Source: Bacillus sp. AFS001701
GTDB lineage: Bacteria > Bacillota > Bacilli > Bacillales > Bacillaceae_G
DNA: 64,000 nucleotides
Assembly (NCBI RefSeq): GCF_002559405.1
Contig: NZ_NTZO01000027.1
Location: 20,932 to 84,931, forward strand
Direction: 5' to 3'
Positions 27,126 through 36,600 of this stretch are shown here, one piece after another. Under the pieces are notes generated by a model that saw nothing but the letters and a program-made list of their open reading frames with translations, was not told where the DNA came from and did no database searches. Position 1 is the first letter of the stretch; each line of letters opens with the position of its first letter. The position numbers and the translations under genes are program-made.

Positions 27126-27991
27126 AACTACAAACAACATTTTTTAAAGTAATAGTTGGATTACTTGTAATCTATTTATTAATCCCACTAGTCGGTACAT
27201 TTTTATTTTCAATTGCAAATAAGTGGGATCATTCAATCCTACCTGAGAGCTATACATTTAATTGGTATATTGAATTATTTCTAGATGGCCGATTTTTTGA
27301 GGCTTTTCAACGAACATTATTTTTAATTATCATAACTGTCTTTTTAAGTGTTTCAATCATGCTCCCAACAATCTTTATTATAACTGTATATTTTAAAAAA
27401 TTTGAAGGAATTCTCCAAGCAATTGCGATGCTTCCTTATGGTATCCCACCTATTGTAGGAGCAGTTGGGTTAATTAAGCTATATTCTAATGGCCCATTTC
27501 AAATTGCTGGTACTCCATGGATACTAGTTGGAGCTTACTTTATAACCATTCTACCTTTTATGTATCAAGGTATTCGTAATAGTCTTAGAACAATAAATGC
27601 CATTCAACTTGTAGATGCAGCTGAATTACTTGGTGCAACTAAATTTCAAGCGTTTAGAACAGTTGTGCTTCCGAATATTTTATCTGGAATATTAGTATCA
27701 AGTTTATTGTCCGTAGCTCTTTTATTTAGTGAGTTTGCATTTGCTAATTTACTAGTAGGTGGAAGATTTGAAACCCTTCAAATATATCTTGCCGATAAAC
27801 TAAATAGTAGTGGTCATTTAACAAGTGCCATAGTTATTACTTATTATTTGGTGATTTTACTTTTAACTGGAACAGTCTTAAAACTCACGTTTAAAACTAA
27901 AAAAAATCCTGCTGTGAAAAATAAAAGGTGGTCTATTTTAAAAAAACAAGGTCATTTAAAAAATACTGCAATAGAAGGTGAAGTTAAATGA
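27122..27991 (+). CDS. ABC transporter permease (second subunit)
   Basis: This 289-residue permease has six predicted helices and an EAA loop DAAELLGATKFQAFRTVVLP near residues 172-191. It overlaps both the upstream permease and the downstream ATPase by 4 bp (ATGA), so the transporter core is tightly coupled. A basic C-terminal tail of about 30 residues (KTKKNPAVKNKRW...) is longer than typical for this family. It belongs with PotC/PhnV-type permeases. Confidence 0.88.
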   Translation: MKLQTTFFKVIVGLLVIYLLIPLVGTFLFSIANKWDHSILPESYTFNWYIELFLDGRFFEAFQRTLFLIIITVFLSVSIMLPTIFIITVYFKKFEGILQAIAMLPYGIPPIVGAVGLIKLYSNGPFQIAGTPWILVGAYFITILPFMYQGIRNSLRTINAIQLVDAAELLGATKFQAFRTVVLPNILSGILVSSLLSVALLFSEFAFANLLVGGRFETLQIYLADKLNSSGHLTSAIVITYYLVILLLTGTVLKLTFKTKKNPAVKNKRWSILKKQGHLKNTAIEGEVK

Positions 27992-29001
27992 GCTACGTAA
28001 ATATTGATCAAGTGACTAAAAAATATCAAAATCAAGTCGTCTTAAATAATATTTCCTTAACATTAAATAAAGGAGAATTCGTTACGCTTTTAGGTCAAAG
28101 TGGATGCGGGAAAAGTACTTTATTACGTTCTATCGCTGGACTTGAAGACGTCGATATAGGAAATATATTAATAGATGGGAAGAACATAACTAATTTATCT
28201 CCGCGCCAACGCGAGGTAGGTATGGTATTTCAGTCATATGCACTTTTTCCAAATATGACAGTATTTGAAAATATTGCATATGGTCTAAAAATGAAAAAAG
28301 CTAAAAACATACATGTAAGAGTAAAAAAGATGATTGAAATCGTTGATTTAATAGGTAAAGAAGAATCATATCCCCACCAATTATCAGGAGGGCAACAACA
28401 AAGAGTTGCTTTAGCTCGAGCGCTTGTCATGGAACCAAAAGTACTATTATTAGATGAACCGTTAAGTGCATTAGATGCAAAAATTCGAAAAAGCTTACAA
28501 AAAGAATTAAAAAGAATACAGCAAGAACTAGATATTACGACTATTTTTGTTACACATGATCAAGAAGAAGCAATGACAATGTCGGATCGAATTTTTGTTA
28601 TGAATAATGGAAATGTAGTACAAGAAGGTACGCCTTCCGAGATCTATACAACACCAGTAAATAAGTTCGTTGCAAAATTCATCGGAAATTACAATGTTTA
28701 TGAGATGGACGTTTTCCATAAACTTGTTCGTAGTAATGAATTAATTGGAAATGATGTAGCAATTCGACCTGAAGTATTAAAATTAGTAGCTGTAGGAAAT
28801 GACAGCATGGATTTACAAACAAACTGGGGAATAAAGGGGATTATTTCAGATGTTACGATGACTGGTAACGTTTTAAGGTACGAAGTTGAAACCGAAGAAT
28901 CTGCATTTCTTGTAGACAACCTTAACCACCGAGGTGAAATGTTCCAGCAAGGTGAGCATGTTAACATTATTGTACCTAAGAAAGAATGCGTTATCTTATA
29001 A
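27988..29001 (+). CDS. ABC transporter ATP-binding protein (PotA/PhnT-like)
   Basis: This 337-residue ATPase has Walker A GQSGCGKST (residues 36-44), Q-loop MVFQSYALFPNMTV, signature LSGGQQQRVALARAL, Walker B VLLLDEPLSALD, and H-loop FVTHDQEEA. A C-terminal TOBE-like regulatory domain (about residues 240-335) is typical of importers for polyamine, iron or aminoethylphosphonate. It energises the two permeases encoded just upstream. It starts at ATG, overlapping the permease stop. Confidence 0.93.
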   Translation: MSYVNIDQVTKKYQNQVVLNNISLTLNKGEFVTLLGQSGCGKSTLLRSIAGLEDVDIGNILIDGKNITNLSPRQREVGMVFQSYALFPNMTVFENIAYGLKMKKAKNIHVRVKKMIEIVDLIGKEESYPHQLSGGQQQRVALARALVMEPKVLLLDEPLSALDAKIRKSLQKELKRIQQELDITTIFVTHDQEEAMTMSDRIFVMNNGNVVQEGTPSEIYTTPVNKFVAKFIGNYNVYEMDVFHKLVRSNELIGNDVAIRPEVLKLVAVGNDSMDLQTNWGIKGIISDVTMTGNVLRYEVETEESAFLVDNLNHRGEMFQQGEHVNIIVPKKECVIL

Positions 29002-29027
29002 ATTATTAAAGTTTCTGGAGGATTAAA

Positions 29028-29813
29028 ATGTCTGTTTTACCTGAGGAAAGAAAAAACGAGATTTTAAAAGAACTTAATAAAAAAGGAAAAGTTAAAGTTA
29101 TCGAATTAGTTGAACAATTTAATGTATCAGAAGAAACAATTCGTCGAGATTTAATGATATTAGAGGAAAAAGGTCTTTTAAAAAAGGTGTATGGTGGAGC
29201 AATAAAAACAGTTTATCAAAATGAGGAACCTCCTTTTATGCAACGTACGACTGTGAATCAGGAAGCAAAAGTAAAGATTGGTAAAAAGGCCATGGATTTA
29301 ATTTCTAATGGAGATGTAATTGCAATTGATGTAGGCACAACAATGCTTGAATTTGCTCAGTGTATTGAAAATAAAAAAGACATAACTATATTGACTAATT
29401 CATTACCTGTGTCTTCTCTGTTAACAGAATCATTAAATCAAAATAGGTTTACCGGGCAAATATTATTACTTGGAGGAATAGTTGATCCAAAGCAACAATC
29501 AATAAGTGGAAGTATTACAGAACAATTACTAAGTCAATTTAATATTGATAAGGCATTTATTTCAGCGGGCGGTGTTTCAGCTCAAAATGGAGTCAGCAAT
29601 TATCATTTCCATGAAACTTTAGTTTCTCGAAAAATGGTGGAAGTGTCTAAGCAAGTGATTTTATTAACAGATTTCTCGAAAATTGGTGTAGATACATTTT
29701 GTAAAGTTTGTTCTCTTGAAAAGGTTGATGCAATAGTATGTGACCATTCATTTCCAGAAGAATGGAAGGAGCATTCAAAATTAGAAGAAATCAAATGGAT
29801 TCAAGCAAATTAA
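29028..29813 (+). CDS. DeoR-family transcriptional regulator
   Basis: This 261-residue protein has an N-terminal winged helix (KVKVIELVEQFNVSEETIRRDL, residues 22-43) and a DeoRC sugar-phosphate-type sensor domain (GDVIAIDVGTTMLEFA, LLGGIVDPKQ, DKAFISAGGV). DeoR proteins are usually repressors released by a phosphorylated sugar or polyol. It is the sixth gene of the transporter operon, 26 bp after the ATPase, and is the obvious candidate to bind the TTAATGTG boxes upstream. A GGAGG lies 7 nt before the ATG. Confidence 0.9.
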   Translation: MSVLPEERKNEILKELNKKGKVKVIELVEQFNVSEETIRRDLMILEEKGLLKKVYGGAIKTVYQNEEPPFMQRTTVNQEAKVKIGKKAMDLISNGDVIAIDVGTTMLEFAQCIENKKDITILTNSLPVSSLLTESLNQNRFTGQILLLGGIVDPKQQSISGSITEQLLSQFNIDKAFISAGGVSAQNGVSNYHFHETLVSRKMVEVSKQVILLTDFSKIGVDTFCKVCSLEKVDAIVCDHSFPEEWKEHSKLEEIKWIQAN

Positions 29814-29975
29814 AATCGACGGACTAAATAATATTTATTCTTTTTTGTTAAGTAGACAATAGCGTAATGAATGAATCGGTATTGTCCTTCTTAAGCTTGC
29901 CATTCGTTTGATGACCGTCTAATGAACATTATTAAACTAGATGAGAAGTATAATAAATTAAAGGGGACAAAATCA

Positions 29976-30848
29976 ATGAGTTTCATTGCAATAGATTTAG
30001 ATGGAACATTATTAAATAATGAAAATGAAATTAGTGAAGAAAATATTAATGCAATTAAATTTGCAGGGGAAAATGGAATTGAAATAGTTATTTCAACTGG
30101 GAGAGCGTATTTTGATGCCCAAAAAATTTGTGAAAGATTTAGGATCTCGCCATATGTGATTGGAACAAATGGGGCAACAATCCATTCAAAAAACGGAGAA
30201 TGTATCTCATCAATTACAATCTCAAAAACTAATGTTGAACAGATAATAAAGTGGCTTGATGACCGAAACTATTATTTTGAAGTTTTTACAGATAAAAGCA
30301 TTTATGCACTTAAAGAAAGAAGAAAGATTTTCCAAAATGAGATTAATAGCCTAAAAAGAGCTGAGTTAGATGAAGAAATGAAGGAGTTAGTTAATGTTGC
30401 TGAAAGACAATTCGATCAGTTTGGGTATGTATTAGTTGATCATTATCAAGAAATAATACAACGAATTGAAGAAGTTAATAATATATTAGCATGTACGTTT
30501 GATAAGAAAAAATTAGAAGAAGCTAGAAATCAATTTAGTAAATGTAATGAGTTAATGGTTGTTTCATCTGCGGAGCATAATATTGAGATTACGAGTCGCT
30601 TTGCATCAAAAGGATTAGCATTAGAAAAGTTAGTTTTTTTATTGAGTTGTTCATTAGACCAGTCCATGGCTATTGGCGACAGTAATAATGATATTTCGAT
30701 GTTTGAAAAAGTCGGATATAGTGTTGCAATGGGGAATGCAAAAGAAGATATCAAAGCAATTTGTACAACGTCAACTCTAAATAATTTTGAAAGTGGCGTT
30801 GCTCATGCCATTTATCGATATATTGATACTTTTGTAGCTAAAAGATAA
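29976..30848 (+). CDS. HAD-superfamily Cof-type phosphatase
   Basis: The product is 290 residues from the ATG at 29976, which has AGGGGA upstream; the frame extends upstream without a good ribosome binding site. HAD motifs are visible: motif I AIDLDGTLL (nucleophile Asp at about residue 6), motif II STGRA, and motif IV GDSNNDISMF near residue 230. The cap is of the C2B/Cof type. These enzymes dephosphorylate sugar phosphates, nucleotides or flavins. It lies 160 bp after the DeoR gene and may finish breakdown of a product of the upstream operon; that link is inferred from proximity only. Confidence 0.88.
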   Translation: MSFIAIDLDGTLLNNENEISEENINAIKFAGENGIEIVISTGRAYFDAQKICERFRISPYVIGTNGATIHSKNGECISSITISKTNVEQIIKWLDDRNYYFEVFTDKSIYALKERRKIFQNEINSLKRAELDEEMKELVNVAERQFDQFGYVLVDHYQEIIQRIEEVNNILACTFDKKKLEEARNQFSKCNELMVVSSAEHNIEITSRFASKGLALEKLVFLLSCSLDQSMAIGDSNNDISMFEKVGYSVAMGNAKEDIKAICTTSTLNNFESGVAHAIYRYIDTFVAKR

Positions 30849-30973
30849 AAGTTTTGGAAGGTGTATAATGTTTCTATGTTACCTTAGTAGAAAATTTATT
30901 GCCTCAAATAAGGTAATAGTTGAATGATTCAAATGAAGATATTTCATTGAATTATAATAGGTGAGATAAATGG

Positions 30974-31006
30974 AAAGGTGCTTTCATTTTGAAAGTGTCT
31001 TTTTTA
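30974..31006 (+). terminator. Intrinsic terminator after the HAD gene
   Basis: The stem AAAGgtgCTTTC / GAAAGtgtCTTTT has a short loop and T6. It sits 125 bp downstream of the HAD stop. Confidence 0.65.
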
Positions 31007-31069
31007 TTGTATATTAAAATTAGATAGATAACTTAATAAAGCATAAGACCAGTGAATGGAGTTACAACA

Positions 31070-31585
31070 ATGAAAATAATAATTGGTTCTTTAAATCCTA
31101 CAAAAGTAGGAGCTGTTAAAAAAGTTTTTAATCAGTATAAAGTTGAGGGATTAAATGTTCCATCAAATGTTTCGAATCAACCTTTGACTGATCAAGAAAC
31201 TATGCAAGGTGCTATAAACAGAGCGCATAATGCTAGAGTAGCAGGTGAGTCCGAAATCGGTATTGGGTTAGAAGGTGGGGTCATTATAGAAAACGATCGG
31301 CTTTTTCTTTGTAACTGGGGAGCACTTGTATATGAAAATGAAGTAATACTAGCAAGCGGAGCAAAAATTTTATTACCTAGCGAATTTATTAATGAGCTAC
31401 GAAATGGAACTGAGCTTGCTGTATTAATGGAACGATATACGAATGAAAAAGATATACGTAGTAAAGAAGGGGCAGTAGGAGTATTTACGAATGGCCGAAT
31501 TACTAGGACAGAAATCTTTAAACATATTTGTGAATTACTATTTGGACAATATGAATTCAAGAAACGAAAAGAAGAAAACAATTGA
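31070..31585 (+). CDS. Non-canonical purine NTPase, YjjX/DUF84 family
   Basis: The product is 171 residues from the ATG at 31070 (MKIIIGSLNPTKVGAVKKVF), preceded by TGGAG. The start, SLNPTK loop and SEIGIGLEGGV motif identify the inosine/xanthosine triphosphatase family related to ITPase/Maf folds, which removes ITP or XTP from the nucleotide pool. It is the last gene before the conserved ytpPQR block and is transcribed in the same direction, 70 bp before ytpP. Length is normal. Confidence 0.85.
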   Translation: MKIIIGSLNPTKVGAVKKVFNQYKVEGLNVPSNVSNQPLTDQETMQGAINRAHNARVAGESEIGIGLEGGVIIENDRLFLCNWGALVYENEVILASGAKILLPSEFINELRNGTELAVLMERYTNEKDIRSKEGAVGVFTNGRITRTEIFKHICELLFGQYEFKKRKEENN

Positions 31586-31655
31586 GGTCGTCCTTTTTGC
31601 ATATCGATAAAAATAAGATAAAATAAAAGAAAACGAATTAAGCGAGGGAATAAGA

Positions 31656-31973
31656 ATGGAAAAAATTACATCAGTTGAACAATTCAATCAAGCGAAACAA
31701 GGAGAAAAAGTGGTTTTCCAATTTTCAGCAGATTGGTGTCCGGATTGCAGATTTTTAGATATGTTCTTTCAAGAAATAATTGATGAAAATAAAGATTTTA
31801 CGTTTTATTATGTAGATCGTGACCAATTCATTGAGTTATGCCAAAATCTTGATATTTTTGGCATACCAAGCTTTGTAGCGTTTAATAATGGTGAAGAAAT
31901 AGGTCGTTATGTAAATAAGGATCGTAAAACAAAAGAACAAGTAGAAGAGTTTCTTGAAGGATTAAGAGGCTAA
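31656..31973 (+). CDS. ytpP: Thioredoxin-like protein YtpP
   Basis: This 105-residue thioredoxin fold has the redox motif WCPDC (Cys near residues 27 and 30) in place of WCGPC. The cis-Pro is in FGIPSFV. It has no signal peptide, so it is a cytosolic thiol-disulfide protein; B. subtilis YtpP takes part in the bacillithiol/thioredoxin network. It starts a run with ytpQ (17 bp) and ytpR (14 bp). The ATG has GAGGGAA upstream. Confidence 0.9.
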   Translation: MEKITSVEQFNQAKQGEKVVFQFSADWCPDCRFLDMFFQEIIDENKDFTFYYVDRDQFIELCQNLDIFGIPSFVAFNNGEEIGRYVNKDRKTKEQVEEFLEGLRG

Positions 31974-31990
31974 TAAGGTAGGTAAAACAA

Positions 31991-32788
31991 TTGGCTAAAA
32001 AAACAACACTAGACTTAAAAAAAATGATAGAAAACCGACTTGGAAATGAAGATTGGCGTTTTATTTATGATCGTGAAAAAGAAGACCTTCGAATTGAAGG
32101 GATTGAAAGTAATAAAGGGATGAGTGTCTCTTTAAATAGTGCAGTAGCTAAGTATGAAGCAGAAGGTGAAGAGGCTTTTAATGAATTAATTTATTATGTA
32201 AAAGAAGCACTTTCTGCTATGCACTCTGAAACTGTATTTCTTGAAGAACAAATTCGACCAGTTATTCGAGCTACATCGTTTCCGACAGATAAGGAAGAAG
32301 GAAATTTATTTGTAACTGATGAGCATACTGCAGAAACTAGAATTTACTACGCTATTGATTCTGAAAAAACGTATCAACTAATCGATGAAAATTTATTAGT
32401 AAAGTCAGGTTATACAAAGGAGCAGCTCCATTCTATTGCTTTATTTAATTTAAGAAAAATGCCTGTTCAAGTAAAAGAAGATATTGTTGCAGATAATACT
32501 TTTTATTTTGTACGTACAAATGATGGATACGATGCGAGTAGAGTACTGAACAGTACTTTTATAAAAGAAATTCAATCAAAAGTAAAAGGTGAATTATTAG
32601 TAGGAATTCCTCATGGAGATGTACTAATCCTTGCTGACATTCGAAATAACATAGGTTATGATATAATGGCGCAAATGAATATGAGTTTCTTTGCAAGTGG
32701 AAAAATACCAATTACATCATTGTCATTTGCTTACGAAAATGAGAAGCTAATGCCAGTATTTATTTTAGGGAAACAAAAGAAGCAATAG
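31991..32788 (+). CDS. ytpQ: YtpQ, DUF1444 family protein
   Basis: This 265-residue cytosolic protein starts at TTG, with AAGGTAGG upstream. Sequence and neighbours match YtpQ of B. subtilis (DUF1444), a conserved Firmicute protein of unknown function. No catalytic motif is recognisable. The N-terminal part is acidic (KEDLRIEGIESNKGMSVSLN) and the C-terminal half mixed alpha/beta. It lies between ytpP and ytpR in one apparent transcription unit. Confidence 0.88.
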   Translation: MAKKTTLDLKKMIENRLGNEDWRFIYDREKEDLRIEGIESNKGMSVSLNSAVAKYEAEGEEAFNELIYYVKEALSAMHSETVFLEEQIRPVIRATSFPTDKEEGNLFVTDEHTAETRIYYAIDSEKTYQLIDENLLVKSGYTKEQLHSIALFNLRKMPVQVKEDIVADNTFYFVRTNDGYDASRVLNSTFIKEIQSKVKGELLVGIPHGDVLILADIRNNIGYDIMAQMNMSFFASGKIPITSLSFAYENEKLMPVFILGKQKKQ

Positions 32789-32802
32789 AGAGGAAGAAAT
32801 CA

Positions 32803-33408
32803 GTGAATATTTTTTATAACAAAGAAGGAATCGGCGATACGCTATTAATTACATTAAAACAAATTCCTACAGAAGATCGTCAAGTTGAACGAAAAGGGAA
32901 TATAGCACGCGTATATAGTGCAGTTACGAATGAAACTGTTGCTATTAATGTGTTTGAGGCATCTACTTATCTAGATGTTCAAGAAAATGGGATCGTTACG
33001 ATTACTGAACACATTGTTAATACGGTTAATGAATTACTAACAAAAGAAGGATTTGAAGATAAATTAGTATTAGACCTTTCACCTAAATTCGTTATCGGAT
33101 ATGTAATCGAAAAAGAAAAACATCCAAATGCTGATAAATTAAATATTTGCAAAGTAGATGTTGGAACAGATACATTACAAATTGTTTGTGGTGCTCCGAA
33201 TGTTGAACAAGGACAAAAGGTTGTTGTTGCAAAAGTTGGTGCAGTAATGCCATCAGGATTAGTCATTAAGGATGCTAATTTACGTGGAGTGGATTCATTC
33301 GGTATGATTTGCTCTGCACGTGAACTTGACCTACCTGACGCTCCACAAGAAAAAGGAATCTTAGTTCTTGAAGCTGATGCTGAAGTTGGAAAAGCTTTTT
33401 TTAACTAA
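32803..33408 (+). CDS. ytpR: tRNA-binding-domain protein YtpR
   Basis: This 201-residue protein starts at GTG with GAGGAAG upstream. The N-terminal half (about residues 1-90) is the DUF4479 domain, and the C-terminal half is an EMAP/OB-fold tRNA-binding domain like that at the N-terminus of PheT (VIGYVIEKEKHPNADKLNICKVDVG, VCGAPNVEQGQKV, ARELDLP). It lacks any synthetase catalytic part. The precise role is not known. It ends the ytpPQR run, followed by a terminator. Confidence 0.9.
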   Translation: MNIFYNKEGIGDTLLITLKQIPTEDRQVERKGNIARVYSAVTNETVAINVFEASTYLDVQENGIVTITEHIVNTVNELLTKEGFEDKLVLDLSPKFVIGYVIEKEKHPNADKLNICKVDVGTDTLQIVCGAPNVEQGQKVVVAKVGAVMPSGLVIKDANLRGVDSFGMICSARELDLPDAPQEKGILVLEADAEVGKAFFN

Positions 33409-33424
33409 ATAAAATGTCGTATAA

Positions 33425-33457
33425 ATGCTAGGCCATAATTGGTCTAGTATTTTTTAT
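33425..33457 (+). terminator. Intrinsic terminator after ytpR
   Basis: The stem ATGCTAGgCCA / TGGtCTAGTAT has a 4-nt loop and is followed by TTTTTT. Confidence 0.85.
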
Positions 33458-33472
33458 GTTTTTCAATAAAAG

Positions 33473-33494
33473 AATTATTATTTTAATAATAATT
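33473..33494. promoter_or_regulatory. Perfect AT-only dyad upstream of sftA
   Basis: AATTATTATT, two bases, then AATAATAATT give 10-bp arms with perfect symmetry, 129 bp before sftA. In such AT-rich DNA it may be chance, or it could be an operator. No protein can be assigned. Confidence 0.3.
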
Positions 33495-33622
33495 TGATTA
33501 AATTATATATTTGATAACGAAATATGATTGAACTAGCGCAATTTGTAATAATAATGTGTTTTTTGTCATTATGTCACATGGTAAAATAAAAGGTATGAAA
33601 AGAAATAGAGAGAGTGAGAAAA

Positions 33623-36600
33623 ATGAAAAAATGGTTAAAAAGCCTTTTTAAGGCGAATAGCCTTAATGAGATTGAAGAAGAGTTTGAAGAAAAGCCTGTT
33701 GAGGAGAATGTATATCAATCACACTCGATCGAAAAAAAGAGAAACGCTTTATCTGAGCGTCCAAAATTTAGGTTTCCAATTGATTTAGATGAAGAATTAC
33801 CGACACCAGAACCAGAACCAAAACCGAAACCAGAACTAAAACCTATCAAGGAAACAAAAATTGAACCTGTTTTAAAACAAGAAAAAAACAATGATATTTG
33901 GAATAAGTCACCAAACAATTTAAATAAAGAATATAAACCTACATATAACCAGAGTAATAATTTTGTAAGAAATACTTTTCAAACTAATCAATTCGGTAAA
34001 AGTAATTTATCTAGTCGACTTGAAAAAAATCAAGTCTCAAAAAGTGAAGAAGAACCAGCAAAAGTGGAAAAAGAAGAAAAGGTCGATATTGTATTTCGTC
34101 CAAAAAGAAAAACTCCATTTCGACCAAGTGAATATATTTCACCAATTTATGGTTATCAAAAGCCTCCAGTAAAGGATGAGGAAGTTACTGATTATGATAC
34201 TTCTTCAACTAATGAAGAAATTAATAGTGAAGTTTCTCAAATAAATAATGTAATTGAAAGTTCGTTTAGAAATGATGAAATCGACACTTTTAATAGTAAA
34301 GATAATAGAAGAGTCGGTAATCAGGATCAAGAAATTATTGAAGTAGTAAATCTACCGGAAAAAGAAGAAATACAAACTGAATCTAATCAAGTTGAGAGTG
34401 AAGAAATACAAACTGAAGTGAAAGAAGAAGTGCCATCTGAAGCTTATGAAATTGAAGCTGAAGTGAGGAACGAAGAAGTACAGTTTGAAACTCTTGGAAT
34501 AGAAGCGGAATTTGAAGTGAAAGAAGAAGAAGTACAATCTGAAGCTCATGAAATTGAAGCTGAAGTTGAAGGGAAAGAGGAAGAAGTACAATCTGAAGCT
34601 CATGAAATTGAAGCTGAAGTGAAGAACGAAGAAGTACAGTTTGAAACTCTTGCAATAGAAGCAAATGTTGAAGTGAAAGAAGAAGAAGTACAATCTGAAA
34701 CTCATGAAATTGAAGCTGAAGTGAAGAACGAAGAAGTGCAGTTTGAAACTCTTGGAATAGAAGCAGAAGTTGAAGGGAAAGAGGAAGAAGTACAATCTGA
34801 AGCTCATGAAATTGAAGCTGAAGTGAAGAACGAAGAAGTACAACCTGAAATTCATCAAAATGTGGAAAAAGTAGAATTGAAAGTAATAGACGAGTCAGAA
34901 GCTGATATAAAAGAGAGTAAAGAAGAATCAGTGCACCATGAAAGTTCAACCGTAGAATCAAATGTAGAGGAAACTGTTGAAATTAATCTAGATTTGGTAA
35001 CAAGTTCGAACGAACAGTTAAAGCCAGAAATTGAGGCTAATGGAAAGGAATCTGAACAGAAGCCAGTTGAGAAACGTCAGAAAAAACGCCATTTTCCTTT
35101 TAATGTATTAATGCTTAAAAGTGACGTAGATGCTTCAAGAAAAGCCAATATCATGAGACAGCTTCGTGAACTACAAAAAGAGTCTGCTGCAACAGTTGAG
35201 AAGGTAAATGAAGAAGTTGAGTCAAAACAAGTTGATCAGAAAATCGGAAATGGTACTTTATCTGAACAAAGCGAGCAGAAAATCGAGAATGTTAGTCTAT
35301 CTGAACAAAATGAGCAAATAATTGGGAATGTTAGTTTATCTGAACAAAATGATCAGAAAATCGAGAATGTTAGTCTATCTGAACAAAGTGAAATGGTATC
35401 TTTAGAAAATAAAGTTCAACCAAGTGAAGAAGCTATTGAAGTGTTTACTCATGAAAAGACACATGAGGAAATTAATCATCAAACAGTTCTTGAAACTGAA
35501 AGTGAAACAGATACGAACTTAACTGAAGTGACTGTTCAGAATAATGAACATCAAAGTACAGGAAATGAAGTACTAAATATGCCACCTGTACTTTATGAAT
35601 TACCAGAATTAGATTTATTAGTTGAGCCCCCAATTGAACAATTTAATGATGGGGATTGGGTTGAAGGTCAAAAGCATCTTCTACAAGAAACATTACATAA
35701 TTTTAATGTAGGAGCTAAAGTAATTGCTGCAACTCAAGGTCCAACAGTAACTCGTTTCGAAGTACAGCCTGATCCTGGCGTGAAAGTAAATAAAATAACG
35801 AACTTACAAGACGATATTAAATTGAGCTTAGCAGCAAGAGATATTCGTATTGAAGCTCCGATTCCTGGCCGAAGTGCAATAGGCATAGAAGTACCAAATA
35901 AAGAAAGTAAGCCTGTTTACTTAAGAGAATTAGTTAGCCAGGATAAATTTTTGCAAAGTGAGTCACCTTTAACTGTTGCTCTAGGACTTGATATAGGTGG
36001 AGATCCTGTTTATGCAGATATTTCAAAAATGCCGCACGGGTTAATTGCCGGGGCAACAGGATCTGGAAAGAGTGTATGTATTAATTCAATTTTAGTTAGC
36101 ATTTTATATAAAGCGAAACCTCATGAAGTGAAATTAATTTTAATCGATCCTAAAATGGTTGAGCTGGCACCGTATAATCATATTCCACATCTTATTTCGC
36201 CAGTTATTACTGACGCTAGAGCCGCGACTGCTGCTTTAAAGTGGGCATGTGATGAGATGGATCGACGTTATGATTTATTTGCTCATGCTGGGGCAAGAGA
36301 TATTAAGCGATTCAATGATTTAGCGAAGAAAAAAGGTGCTTATAATGATGAGTTACCTTACTTAGTCATCATTATTGATGAATTAGCGGATTTAATGATG
36401 GTATCTCCTGGGGATGTAGAGACCTATATTTGTCGAATTGCTCAAAAAGCGAGAGCATGTGGAATCCATTTATTGGTAGCAACTCAAAGACCTTCAGTTG
36501 ATGTCATTACAGGTATTATTAAATCAAATATACCGACACGTATTGCGTTTACAGTATCTTCACAAGTAGATTCTAGAACAATAATTGATATTGGCGGAGC

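Noticed and set aside
34352..34961. Two long minus-strand open frames opposite sftA, coding Phe/Leu-rich repeats
   Set aside because: They are the mirror of the acidic EEVQ repeat block. They lack ribosome binding sites, and codon use fits only the plus strand.
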